Assembly (NCBI GenBank): GCA_033002965.1
Contig: JAURVB010014533.1
Coordinates: 1 to 64,000, forward strand
Direction of reading: 5' to 3'
From: Piper betle
Lineage: Eukaryota > Streptophyta > Magnoliopsida > Piperales > Piperaceae
Length of the DNA: 64,000 nucleotides
In this document: piece after piece, positions 35,167 to 47,100 of the stretch
Layout of the letters: each line of letters begins with the position of its first letter
Position numbering within the stretch: the stretch's first letter is position 1
The notes under the pieces: generated by a model
What the model saw: the letters and a program-made list of their open reading frames with translations, nothing else
Told to the model about the DNA's origin: nothing
Databases searched by the model: none
Program-made: the position numbers and the translations under genes

Positions 35167-35667
35167 TATTGCTTAACACAAACCTTGTTTTGATCTTTGT
35201 TATAAATAATTTATGTGATTAGTTTCCATGTTTTGTTTTTAAATATATAGGAAAAAAATGTTCCATCTAAAAGTGGAGTTGTGGAGTCTATTCAGAGGCA
35301 TCGTTGCAATGATGGTGAATCTCAAAGCAATGATGGAGAACGACTATGATAGCTACAAATCTGGAAAGACTATATAATCTTAGTGATTTGTAACTTGTTT
35401 CCATGATTTGTAATTATCTTTAATAAAACTTGACAGATTTGTAACTTTTAAGTTATTCGCAGGCATGATCTTTTATTGTTTGTACTTGTATTCATCATGT
35501 GGAAGAAAATTAAATAAGATGGCTCTCATGTGTTTTGGCTCTAATATGTTTCTGAATTCATCAACATAAATTAAATGTTCTTAATAAGAGGCCAGCCATT
35601 CTTGAATACGGGCATCGATGTGTTTCCGAATTCTGGGAGGAAAAATCTATGCTGTTTTTACACATTA
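35167..35667. other. Intergenic, nothing recognised
   Basis: AT-rich sequence following the FAR1-like remnant. No gene or element boundary is clear. Confidence 0.45.
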
Positions 35668-35937
35668 CATGATGAATGCAGAAATAAAAAAAGAGTTATC
35701 AGAATATATAAGAGTATGCTATTTTTTTTAAATATATAGTTGATCGCAAACTTAATTTTAAAACTGTTTACCGAGTTAGGATGCATTATTTATTAATTTT
35801 GGAGCATGTTATTCAAGTTACAACTCCATTATTTTTATTTTATTGTATTTTACTATATTTTTATTATAGTTATCGAGATGTATTTTGTAATATTGACTCG
35901 AGTTGGGACCAAGTCAAGTTTTTATTACAAAACTACC
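35668..35937 (+). repeat. Dispersed repeat R1, copy 2
   Basis: It is similar to 12166-12470 and ends in GACTCGAGTTGGGACC then GTCAAGTTTTTATTACAAAA. The same ending recurs many times inside element D (42180-43320). GC-rich sequence follows at once. Confidence 0.6.
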
Positions 35938-36151
35938 CCGAGCGCAGAGGTGGCTGAGAGGGCAGCGAAGGGCAATAGCAGTTGGGGGGAGTGGTGATCG
36001 CAAGGGATGGTGGCTAGGGGCAGGGGGTGGGGGCGGTGAGGAGGTCTAATGGTGGCAGCAGGCGGCGACTAGGGGGGTGTGAATATCCAGCGGCTCTCGT
36101 TGGGGTGCACAGCATGCGCTGCAAAAGCATGCAGCACACCCCAAACTAACT

Positions 36152-36153
<2 letters not shown>
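35938..36153. mobile_element. Right end of a (TA)n-bounded element (C)
   Basis: A GC-rich stretch leads to ATCCAGCGGCTCTCG (a damaged half of the family palindrome, about 36085-36099) and a strong terminal hairpin at 36100-36144 (TTGGGGTG...GCATGC with its inverse). It then meets a 63-bp TA microsatellite. The layout is the same as the right end of element A. The left end was not identified. Confidence 0.5.
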
Positions 36154-36220
<67 letters not shown>

Positions 36221-37463
36221 TTTTATAAGCCCAGGGCAGGAATATTTTCCTTCCCCAAGCTCTAATCTAGGTCGTTTGATCATAAAAATGGCCTACATTT
36301 GATGAAAGCAAAAAAAAATCTTCCACCCCCTCCATCGGCAGCCAAGTTCTGGCCACGATCGGCTGCAGCGGCAAATCTGAGTCGAGGGCAGTGGGTGGGT
36401 AGGGTGGGGGTGTCGACATTGGGAGGGACGGCCAATCAGGTCTAGCTATCCCTTAGCCAGATCTGGTTGGGGGATGGCCAGGTCCTGCTAGCGGTGACCA
36501 GATTTGGAACCAGACCGGAAAAATGCCTCATCACCGTTGTCTTTCATCGCCAAGAGTTTGTTGGTCTGACGACAGCATCTCCCTCTTCGAAACCCATGTC
36601 GTAACAAGCACCGAACCTACCAGCACCGCTACTTCCTCCTCCAAGTCGAAGAGCTCAGCCCATTTGCTATCACACATCAAGTGGTTCCTTCGTCGGTGAG
36701 CGGCTGCCCTCGCTGCCATGGATGCCGGCACTGACGCCGAGGCCATCGCCACCCTCGCTGCCCCACCACCAAGCCCAAGACCCCTGTCCAGTGCTGCCAC
36801 AAGATTGAGAAGCTTTGCAAGCGCTACCGAGCTGAGAAGCGCTGCCCGGCCCCTGCCGCCTCCACCCGTTCCCCCTGCCCCACCGCTTGGCTATACTTCC
36901 AGAAGTTCAACGCCATGGAGCCCTCCCCCTCCCCATCCCCATTCCCCCTCATCACCATCGCCCGCCCCCTCCCCCTCTAACTCCGACTCTTCCGATTCCT
37001 CTCTCGGTGCCAACGACGACGGCACGAACAACACCCGCAGCCTCCATCGCCTCATGTCCAATGGCGTTGGCGTTGGCATTGGCAGGGTTGGGTAGTGCGG
37101 CAAGATAGCCACGGGGCGGCTATTTTTTTGTTGCATGGCCGGATCTGGGCGCCACTGGCCAAGTACATTTGCCGCCTGGCCGCACAGCCAAATCCGACCA
37201 CGGTTGGATTTGGTCTAGGGGTGGCCAAACATGGTCACCCTGGCCGGCACAGCGGCCGCCGGCGTCATTATCCGAGGTTTAGTTTTTATTTCTAAAAAAA
37301 TAATAGATATTGATCATCCTTATAATCGAACGGCTTAGATCAAAGTTTAGTTTAGTTTTTTTAAAATAATAGACATGGGCCGTCCAAATAAAACTTGCAG
37401 AGTAGAAATTTTTTTTGCCTCGGGTTCACTTCAACGTGTATATATATATATATATATATATAT
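36154..37463. mobile_element. (TA)n-bounded element E carrying a captured gene fragment
   Basis: It is bounded by TA microsatellites at 36154-36216 and about 37439-37463. Inverted arms are TCTAATCTAGGTCGTTTGAT(CATAA) at 36261-36285 and its degenerate inverse at 37320-37344, again centred on a CCGTT(T/C)GAT-like core. The interior is GC-rich and holds a trihelix transcription-factor fragment (36771-36914). Confidence 0.65.
36771..37095 (+). pseudogene. Captured trihelix (ASIL/SIP1-like) transcription factor fragment
   Basis: The frame at 36771 reads KPKTPVQCCHKIEKLCKRYRAEKR, then a short linker and AWLYFQKFNAME. This is the third helix and following region of plant trihelix factors, whose usual wording is an (R/K)-T-x-x-QC-(R/K)-x-K-(I/V)-(D/E)-x-L-KK-(R/K)-Y-(R/K)-x-E run and then an aromatic pair before K-x-(D/L)-x-ME. 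Upstream of 36771 the frame meets a stop (about 36732). Downstream, in another frame, NTRSLHRLMSNGVGVGIG (36718-37095 frame) also looks trihelix-like. No start and no intact domain remain. Confidence 0.55.
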
Positions 37464-40199
37464 GGCTTAAGGCAAGCTTTGGGGGCGGGGGAATCATATA
37501 TTGTATGGACAAGTTTTCATAAAAACAGTCTTTTTTCTGAAAGAAAAACATTTGTCTTTGAGTTACAATCTAGAAGGATTATATATGTTAGGACTCTAAG
37601 CTTTGATGATTTTTTTTGTTTCGAAGAATAAATAATTGAGGCCAAATACATGAGTTTCACTTTGCCCGAATATGGTAGATTAGATTATGTTACACTGTTA
37701 AGTGCAGGCTTTTATTAACTTCATGGCCCGTGTGTTTCATTAAATTAAAACTTAAAATATAATCATTTTTTCACGTTTGCTCATGGTCCTTTGATATTGT
37801 CCAGAACAGGGTAAATGTTTTTTTTAAATACAAATTTTATGCATGTAAATTTGTGTTGCAGATGACTCCTCGATTTGACCAATAATCTGTACTTCATTAA
37901 ATGTTAGATCCAATTAGTGCTATAAAGAATGGTGTAGAGAATCAGTGGTATATTTTCAAGAAGTTGGGGTTCCTTGAAACCTTGTTTAATATTAGATCAG
38001 GTTCAGGCTGGATTGACAATTATACTCGACATCGGATAAGTAAGTAACTAAGGGTGGAAACGACTTAATTTATTGCCAAGAATTACCATTACCACCTAAA
38101 CGAATACCTTACTGAAATGGCTTTAGAAATAAAAATTAATTTCTTTGACATTCCGAAGGTCACAATTCTTTAAAAATTACATGGGGTTGGAGAGGAGGGG
38201 AAAGATAGCGAAGAGGTGTATAAAAAAGGCAAGTGGGGAAGTTTTTAGGAAAGTTCCATTGAGAGCCGCCTTTGATGACTTTGTAAGTCTTCGTGTTTTG
38301 TCCCGATGTGACCTCCAATTAAATGTGCCTCCTTATCAAAACAGAAAATCACACACGTGTGGGACATATCTTGCATGCCTTTTTTTTTGCAGAGCATAAT
38401 CATAATGCCTTTATACAAAGATAAATCAATACACAACTATTCCAACTGTAAAATGTAAAATACGTGCCCAAATCCCAGGAGCGAACGAGATATTGGCATG
38501 GGATATGACACTTCCGTGGATTTGCGGCCTTTCATCTTTTCCTTTTTCAGGGGAAAAAAGGCGGATTTTCTTTTCCTGTCGAAAGCTTAGAAAAAAGGCT
38601 GATTGCATTTCACAATGAGACTTTCTCGAAGTAGATAGGAATTAGGATAGATAATATAAAAATTATACGAAATAAATATAAAAAATGAAATGTTAAAATT
38701 TTATTTGTATTTGGATATCTAAAAATTTTGTTAAGAGTTTGTTTGGATAATATGAAAATTAGAAATAGTCGACCTTTCAAAAATAGTTATAATTAATATA
38801 TTTAATATAAAAATATTTTTATATTTATTATTTTATATATAAATAAAACATGGTTGTCCACACAGCTCACCACCCAGGAAGTCGCCGACAGCCTTGTATG
38901 TCGTCATGGCCACGGTTCATACACATTTTACGTATAATTTTCTAGTTTTTAAAGTTTTTATTTTTTTGATAAACATGTCAATTATGATCGAAATATTTAT
39001 TGTTGCTATTTATTAATTGTTGTTGAATATTTATTGTTTACTGTTATGACGAATTTTTACTATTGTAGTTTATTTTGTGATTAATTATTATTGTTCTTTT
39101 GGATATATTTTGGAATTAGGGTAGGTGAGATTTTTTCTAAACTTATTAATTTGATTAAGTATTCAAATTCGTCCTTTTCTATAGTTGATTAATTTGGACT
39201 ACAATCAAGCATTATAATATAAGATCAAATACATTACTTAGTATTTTTCAAGACTTGATTAGTTTTGAGTTGTGTTGAGTACTATGATTTCATTAACAAC
39301 TTTTAATTTGTCATAATTTTATTTGACAATCATGTAAAACAATATTTTTTAAGTATTACCTATATTTTATATAAACATATAGACTATCTTATGTGTTATT
39401 GTATTATAGACATATCAATTAATTTATTTTCATTATTTAATGCATGCATTAATGAATACAAATAGGTGTGATTGGTTGCGTAAAAGTTGGTTAGGCGAAG
39501 ATCAACCCAGATTATGCGAAAAGAGTTGAAATGTTTCTTAATTTTACATTCTCGAGTGTAGGTATTTTTAGTAATTTAGAAATTCGTCTGTGCAATGGAT
39601 GTGTCAATCAATGGAGTATAAACCTTTATGATGTCAAATAATATTTTTAAAAGTTTTGTGATTGTAGATATGGTTCGTGGTCGTCGGCTAATTTAGCGTG
39701 GGAGCTCGTCACATGGATCTGGATCCTATGGCAGGGGTCACGTAGATGAACCGATTGCATAACCACAATATTAGAATGCCCATACACCCCTATTGGGTAA
39801 TGATGCGGAGAGTCTCATGCAGATGCCACCAATGAGGCATGTAGTTTTTGGCAGCTTTGAGGACCAAACAAATCGTAGGAGCCGAGCATTGTTGTATCTT
39901 CCGAAGCCTTGTTTTTTAATACAGATTTAGGATGAGCATGTTCTAATTATTTTGTGAATTTTATAGACTTTTTTATTTGAGTATGTCTAGACATATTAGT
40001 GTTATAAATAAGGGCAAATTTCATGGACCATATCCGATGTAGACTAACGTACTTTCTGATCTAATAGATATATAGTACAAAGAGTTGATGATTAATTACA
40101 TCAACATTCAATTTATATTATTTATACATGAAAATTTTAAATAAGTAAATAAGTGAGTTCAAATTTTCATTTCGAAATATGATTTTGTTCTAAAATTTA
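37464..40199. other. Long AT-rich region, one doubtful ORF remnant
   Basis: No intact gene is seen. Around 39668-39905 the plus strand reads MVRGRRLI, a stop, then a Gly/Ser/Arg-rich stretch and MQMPPMRHVVFGSFEDQTNR. It looks like a decayed protein, possibly from a transposon, but I cannot name the family. Confidence 0.35.
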
Positions 40200-40700
40200 C
40201 AAGTTTGTGTAAAACCAAGCATTTCCTACCCAACAAATGTGAAATTATTTTATAAATGTGTAAATTTTCTATCTATAATTCTATTTTTTACTATTTGTCA
40301 AATTTTTAATTATTGCCAACAATTCGAGTAAACAAATAAATATAAGTTGGATGAGCTTTTACGTTGTTTTTGCTTTGCAGGAGAAAGACATATGTAAAGA
40401 TCAAATATTTCCTACTTGATAAATATTAAATTATTTTATGAAAGTGTAAATTTTGCTTGTGTAATTCTTTTTTAAAATATTTTTCAAATGTTTAATTATT
40501 GCAAACAGTCTGAGTAAATGAATAAACATAGGTTAGAGGATCTTCTATGTTATTTTTACTTTGTAGGAAAATTACCTATGTGAAAACCAAGCATTTCCTA
40601 CTTAATGAATGTGAAATTATTTGTCGAATGTGTAAATTTTGGATGAAATATGAATTATAAAATTATGAAATATGAAATGCAAAATTTGTACAGGAGTAAA
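40200..40700 (+). repeat. 186-bp tandem repeat, about 2.6 copies
   Basis: The block around CAAGCATTTCCTACC recurs at 40216, 40402 (as CAAATATTTCCTACT) and 40588, exactly 186 bp apart each time. Shared following blocks include GTGTAAATTTT and TTTAATTATTGC. The copies have diverged, so it is an old local amplification. Confidence 0.75.
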
Positions 40701-41573
40701 TTTTATTCTAATGTTTTATTTACTAGGGAAACTCTGCCAGATTTTCCTTAAAATTATATATTTTATAATAATTTCAAATACATCAAACTTCTTTTTACAT
40801 AATGTCATATGATGTTCTACTTATTTTGTGCATGTTTTTTTAAAAAAATTGTTGACCTGATCTGTGCTAATTAATAACGTTTTTTCAGGCTAGGTATTGA
40901 GAGCATATAGATTCGACATATGGTACTAATCTTTCTAAGTAGCCATTTACAATCGATCTTATGGCATACTGATATCCGGTCGAAGAGCCAAACTAGGGTC
41001 TGTCAGACAAACAAGGGTCAGTATTATAGATTGGGATATGCATTGACGACAGTACACGACCTTCCTGCCAAGTCACATGGATCTACTTCTTACAGTGTCG
41101 ATGGTGTTGGGTCTAGTGTTGGTATGATGAGCGAGACTCCTTAGCCTAATGAGTTTTTTCTCAGTCGATTCGAAGATTTAAAGACCAGTGACTAAGATAT
41201 ACATGCAGACGAGGATAAGGGAGGAGATGACAGCATAGGTTGACACTCGAGACCGCTAGCTTACCCAGCTTGTTGACAAGAGAGACTAGTAATCGAAGGA
41301 GGATGTCAAGCAAAATTGTGCGACTTGTCCAACCATTACTACTACTTTGAATACTCGGATACATCGTCATATGATGATTATATGTAGATAACAATGTCGT
41401 GACCCTTTTGATTATGACCATGATATGTCCTCTCGTGATCCTCATTCCTCTTGCTTGATATAGATATATCTAGGTTTTTTTGTATTAAACAATTGATTTA
41501 TATTTTATGTATGAGATTGAATATTTTATTATATTTTAGATTAAACTTATATTCGATGTTTTTATATTTTTTT

Positions 41574-41575
<2 letters not shown>
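40701..41575. other. Intergenic with broken protein-like sequence
   Basis: The sequence around 40900-41440 is less AT-rich and has protein-like runs with stops in every frame. No domain is recognised. It might belong to the same decayed element as the remnant near 39.7 kb. Confidence 0.3.
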
Positions 41576-41639
<64 letters not shown>

Positions 41640-43785
41640 GCTACTATGCGCTGCCAAGAAAGGCAGCGCATAGGCAGCCTATAAAATCCAGGCCATTGGA
41701 TCCAGATCCAATGGCCTGGAGAACTCATCCAACCCATCCCTCCACCCCACCCCCCCCCGCTACCCTATGCGCACTATCTGCAGGCCGTTGGATCCAGATC
41801 CAACGGACTGGAGCACTCATCACTCATCACCCACCCCACACACCCCCACCCCCCTCCCTCCGCCACCCCCTACCACCGGCAATCGCCGCCTCCTGCTCCC
41901 CCACTCGCCGTCCCCTGGCCGCCAGTCCCCGGCCTGCCGCCACCCCCCAACATGCCGCCCCTCGCCATGCCCTACCGCTCCCCTGCTCCTCCCCCTGCCC
42001 TGCCGCCCCTGCCCCTCCCCCTGCCGCCGCCCCCGGCCTCCAACCCCTGGCCTGCCACCCCTTGCCCTGCCACCCCCAACCGCCGCCCCCTGCTGCCCCC
42101 TCGCCCCTCCCCCTGCCCTGTCGCCACCCCCCTCACCGCAGCCCCCCGGCCTACCGCCACGCCCCTCTGGTGCTGAAACAGGGGAGTGGGGTAGTATCGT
42201 AATAAAAATTTTATTCGGTCACGAATCATATTTTTATTACGAAATAAATTTTTAAAAAAATAAAATAATTCTGTAATAAAAACTTAACTCATTCATAAAT
42301 TAAGTCAATATTAAAAAATAAATTAAAAAATAAAATAATTTTGTAATAAAAAATTGACTCGATCCCTATCTAGATTCGATCCCTCGGGCCGCCACCTTCC
42401 ACCCTAGCCCTTGCCCGCTCAAAAGAATAAAATAATTTTATAATAAACATTTGACTCGATTCTGTGCGACTCGAGTCAATATTATAAATTAAATTTTAAA
42501 AAAATAAACTAATTTTGTAATAAAAACTTGATTGGATCCCACACTAATTTTTACCAATAATCGAGTCAAGTTTTTATTACAAAATTAATTTATTTTTTAA
42601 AATTTATTTCCTAATATTGACTCGAGTGCTGATCGAGTCAAATTTTTATTACTAAATTATTTTATTTTAAAAAAATTATTTTATAATAAAAACTTGAGTG
42701 AAGTTTATTTTGTAATAAAATTTTGATTCGATCCCGACTTGAGTGAAGTTTTTATTATGAAACTACCCTCCCCTGTTTTTCACCCCCTCTGTTTTGCCAC
42801 GTCACCCCATTGCCGGCGACCTCTTGCTGGCCAACACTGTCGCCGCTTCGCCTGCGGGGGCTGGGGGTTGGGGACCGAGTCAAGTTTTGTAATAAAAACT
42901 TGACTCGATCCCGATTCGAGTCAAATTTTTATTGCAAAATAAATATTAAAAAATAAAATAATTTTTTAATAAAAATTTAACTCGATCCATACTCCAGGTA
43001 ATATTACGAAATAAATTTTAAAAAATAAACTAATTTTATAATACAAACTTGACTCGATTATTGATAGAAATCCGTGTGTGATAAAGTCAAGTTTTTTATT
43101 ACAAAATTAGTTTATTTTTTAAATTTATTTTATAATATTAACTCGAGTCAATATTACGAAAATATTTTATTTTCTTAAAAATTTTATTTTAAAATATTGA
43201 CTCGAGTTGGGACCGAGTCAAATTTTTATTATAAAATTATTTTATTTTTAAATATTTATTTTATAATAAAAATTTGACTCGAGTCGAGATTGAGTCAAAT
43301 TTTATTACAAAACTACCCTCCCCTATTTCTCCCCCTCCCTCTATTTTGCCACGCCGCGTCACCGTCGGCGACCCTCGCCTTCGGCCGCCCGCGTGGGAAG
43401 GGGTGCAATTGTGGGCAGGGGGTGGGAACTGCGGCTTTGGGCAGGGGCAGGGGTGGCCACGCTCGCCCGGGTTGGGGGGGGGTGGCGGCGGCGGGGACGA
43501 GGGGCGAGGGGCGAATGCACCACCAGCCCTCTACACTCTCCCCACAGTACTTCGCGTCGTCGTCATCATCAGACGACTTCCTTGGCCAGCTCTACCCGCG
43601 GTGCCGGGTGGCGCACGTCGGTGGCGGCATGGGGAACCAGCCGAGTTGCCAGGCGAAGGAGGGCTCGACCGTCCTCAATGGGGGGATTGGCAGGATGCTG
43701 CGGGCCGTTGGATCACGATCCAATGGCCAGCAGCCCATGCGCTGCCTTTCTTGGCAGCGCATATGAGCATGGCTCTATATATATA
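41576..43785. mobile_element. (TA)n-bounded fold-back element D
   Basis: TA microsatellites flank it (41576-41636 and 43776-43785). The left end has a perfect 11-bp hairpin (TATGCGCTGCC...GGCAGCGCATA, 41645-41672), then a perfect 14-bp palindrome around CCATTGGAT (41688-41719) and a second palindrome with CCGTTGGAT at 41781-41810. The right end mirrors it: palindrome 43703-43728, then the hairpin ATGCGCTGCC...GGCAGCGCAT (43737-43762). The interior has C-rich (41830-42170) and G-rich (43380-43690) arms around an AT-rich inverted-repeat array. The open frames in the C/G-rich arms are low complexity. Confidence 0.75.
42178..43318. repeat. Array of alternating inverted 60-70 bp units inside element D
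   Basis: GAGTCAA(G)TTTTTATTAC(A)AAA and its inverse TTTGTAATAAAAACTTGACTC recur many times in both orientations (for example 42440-42480, 42560-42600, 42720-42760, 42880-42930, 43030-43110, 43200-43310), mixed with ACTCGAGT palindromes. Three copies lead into the same ACTACCC(T)CCCC(T) junction with GC-rich DNA (42768, 43313, and inverted at about 42180-42200). Confidence 0.7.
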
Positions 43786-43859
43786 ATCTATTATTATTAA
43801 AAGTAATTGAAAGCAAAAAATAAAAATTATTTTAAAATTTTTTGGATTATTTTGCAACT

Positions 43860-44180
43860 AAGTTATAATTGGTTTACATTAGCTTTGGGATCGTATCAGT
43901 ATTGAAAACCGGTTGTAAAGGTTTAGTGACCGGAAAAACTAGTGTAACCAAAGTTAAAATTTAATTTGCGACCGAAAATCCGGTTACAAATAATTTGTGA
44001 CTGGGTTTACAACCGTAAATACGGTCATTAATTTAGAAACCAAATTAAAATGGGCGAGTCCCGTTGTATTTTTGCGACCAAATTTCTTTAAAACTGTAAA
44101 TTTTATTACCAACCTTTGCTACTACAACCAGTTTACGTGGTCTCAAATTTTATCAGTGATCACATTTATAGTCTTCAGCA
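43860..44180. repeat. Subterminal-repeat-like block (possible CACTA or MITE fragment)
   Basis: It contains repeated short motifs in both orientations: ACCGGTT/AACCGG, GCGACC, GTGACCGG, CGGTTACAAA and AACCGTAAATACGGTC. Such dense short repeats are typical of subterminal transposase-binding regions in CACTA-type elements. No clear termini were found. Confidence 0.35.
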
Positions 44181-47100
44181 ATTAGATTTTCATCTGATTT
44201 TCTACTTTTGCCTACTATTTAAATATAAAATGAACATCTTTAAAATTTTCATGTCATTTATTTTATTGTATATATATTTCATATGAATTTTTATTTATTT
44301 ACATTATTTTCATATAAACCAAACATACTTCTAAAGATAATATTATTAGTAGTGTTTTTTTTTTTGTCAAGGCAAGTGGATCAAATCTGTTAGAAGTTAG
44401 AACCAAGTCAGGAAGTTAACCCCAAACCTCCTAGGGGAGGGACATGTTAGTCTGGGTTTGATTAACAGTATGCGATACATTAGATAAAATTAAATATGCA
44501 TTGGAAAAATATAAGTTAACAACGAGATTAACAATCAAGAGGCTCAAACTGAAAAATACTTCCACATAATACATACAGATAATTTGTAGTAGATATAGTT
44601 TTTCAATGCTTGTAAACAAATGAATCACAAATAGCCTCAGATCATTAAACACGAGATTCGATATTGTGTGAATAAAAAAGTAAGACATTGGTTTTGCTTC
44701 TACGAAAGTGCGATTGTATTATACATATGTGCATCTGAGTAGTTTTCTGTTTTTTCCCAAGCAAAAGCATTGAAAACAAGTATCTATTGTCACATAGCGG
44801 CTGGTAATAAGATGTCAGTTGGCAATTGGCGACAAAACATAATGCCGTAAGGCACCATTCCAGTTAAAGAAACCTACAAAAGCACACTCACGCTGATCGT
44901 GCCATCGTGTAGATCAGTGCCTCCCTCGATTTCCCTCGTTCGGGCATGCTGCAGATTATATCATTAAGATAACGACTTCGCTCTAATTTAGAATCATGAA
45001 CCCAAAGACTTTTCTCAATTGGGTTGCTCAAACAATTAATTTTTAAAATCTTTAGAAAAAAGAAATAAAGTTTTAAACCCTAAATGTATTCGAAGTCTCT
45101 GCTCAATCCCTGTTGTGCATGGCCGACTGTCAAGCGAAAATCTAATGAGTAGCATATTTACTATATATTATAGGAGGATTATTTTTTTACTATTTCAGCC
45201 TTTTTCTAAGATGTTTTTAATTCTTATATTTTTCCAACTCTCTCATTAATCCTCTGAACTTTTCAACTCTTTAAAGCACCTCCGAATAATTCCTCTAATT
45301 AATCTTATCATATCTCCAACTCTCTAATCTACCTCCTAATAATCCATTGTATCTTCAGCTCACTAACCTACCTCTTTAATTACCCAAAAATCTTTATTTT
45401 TGTTTCCTACATGTCTAAAACTCTCGCTTTAGCTAATATTTATTTTTAGTTGTTTTAAAATATATTTTTAAATAATTATATATTAATATTAAATATTTAT
45501 TTTTAAAATTTCTTCATATGACTTTTGTTTTTGATAACCTCAATTTAATTTCAATGAGCAAGATATTTTTAAATATATTTAGAAAATTTGTGTTTAAAAT
45601 TTAATATTTACTAATATTTGCATTTCAAAGTACTTTATAATTATTTACATATTATTAATTAAATTAAACTATATTGCATATTGAAAATAAAAAAGTTAAT
45701 GTACAACTTTATCTAATTACATAATGCTTTAAGTATAATTTTGATGATTAAAAGTTGAGGGCCACTTAGAATTTTGAATTTTTTTGGTGTAAGACAATTT
45801 ATATTAGTCTTTAATGTAAATATTAATTTTGATTTTGACAAAAATAATATTCGTTAGAAATTTTTAACTAAGATGTGGATGTTTTTTATTTAAATTTTAA
45901 ATTGTAAAATTATTTATATTTATTTATCATACCTTATTTAAAAGGGAAATTTTTTAATATTTTTTAATAGTATATATTCTAAATTTTAATTTGTAATAAA
46001 AATTTTAAAAATTTATCAAACAAAACCCACACATTGAGCCGATGTAAGCTATAAATATTAACTAGGTTCACGCGGGAGCTCATTGGGCTACGAAGCATGT
46101 TGCATGCTTCTTCTACTTAGTCGTGGAGTGCGAAAATTAAATTAACAGATTTGAGACCATAATTACTTTATGATCCAACAATAAAAAGATTTAAATTAAT
46201 TTCATAGTAAGTAGTTACCAATTAGATAGATGCATAAATTAATAACGCGAGTCATACATTGTTAATTTTCAATTTTCTGTAGCTTTCTTATTCACATCTA
46301 TCCCCTTATCTTTTCATATAATGTCGTAATTAGTCAAGATGTGCCATATGCTACCTATATTAGAAACAAACAAATAATTTGAAAGATAAATTTTCATTAA
46401 ATGAGGATATAAGTTATAGTTATTTAATAATTTGTTTTTTTATTTTTTTATTATATGAATTTTCTTGGCTGATTGACTGCTTTTAATCGGAACTCGAGTT
46501 TTAACCGTTCTTTTATTTAATAATAATAAAGAGTTGATTTGACGGGGGAAATGCCCAGGAATTAGGACTAGTTTAATCGTCTACTTAATTAATAAAAATT
46601 CATCTATCAGCAAATATCGTTAATAGGACTGCGATTTTTAAAAAATCATGGGCAAATAGACTAAGCCAGAGAAACTGATTGATCGAAGAGAGAGGTTTTC
46701 TTCTCAAGGCTAATTATAGGATCCACCTTTGACCACGTAAAGGTGCCTTTCCACCAAGAGCTGCCACTTGTAGAAAGTTAGCACCAGTAAGAAATGTAGG
46801 TTGTATCTTATCGGAACCCAAAGTTGCCCACCCATGGACTAGATTTGACCTCATTCCTATGTCGCCACTGTCCATAAATTTGAGCCCACAGCTACTAAAT
46901 TGTACAAATAAAAGGTAAAAACATCATTTTGGAAGTTGATTTCCTTTTTTGTTTACTTAATAGTAGACAGCACTAAATTTAGTCACTTAATTACTCTCGT
47001 TGTGTTCCTCGTTCCAAGAACACGGTCATGGTCAAGGAAATTATACAAATGTTTTCCTCCTCAATCTCTAAGCTCCTTGGTCGACAAGAAGTGATACAAG

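Noticed and set aside
40200..40700. CRISPR-like regular repeats.
   Set aside because: The whole 186-bp unit repeats, with no short repeat/spacer pattern, and the genome is a plant.
41696..42255. Pro/Ser-rich open frames of 160-170 codons.
   Set aside because: They are low-complexity C-rich filler of element D, starting within its end palindrome. No domain is visible and overlapping frames are equally open.
43274..43800. Three overlapping open frames, one with a protein-like YFASSSSSDDFLGQLY stretch after a splice-acceptor-like CCCCACAG.
   Set aside because: This may be a captured exon, but I could not recognise the family, and the frames end in the element's terminal palindrome. Not enough to call a gene.
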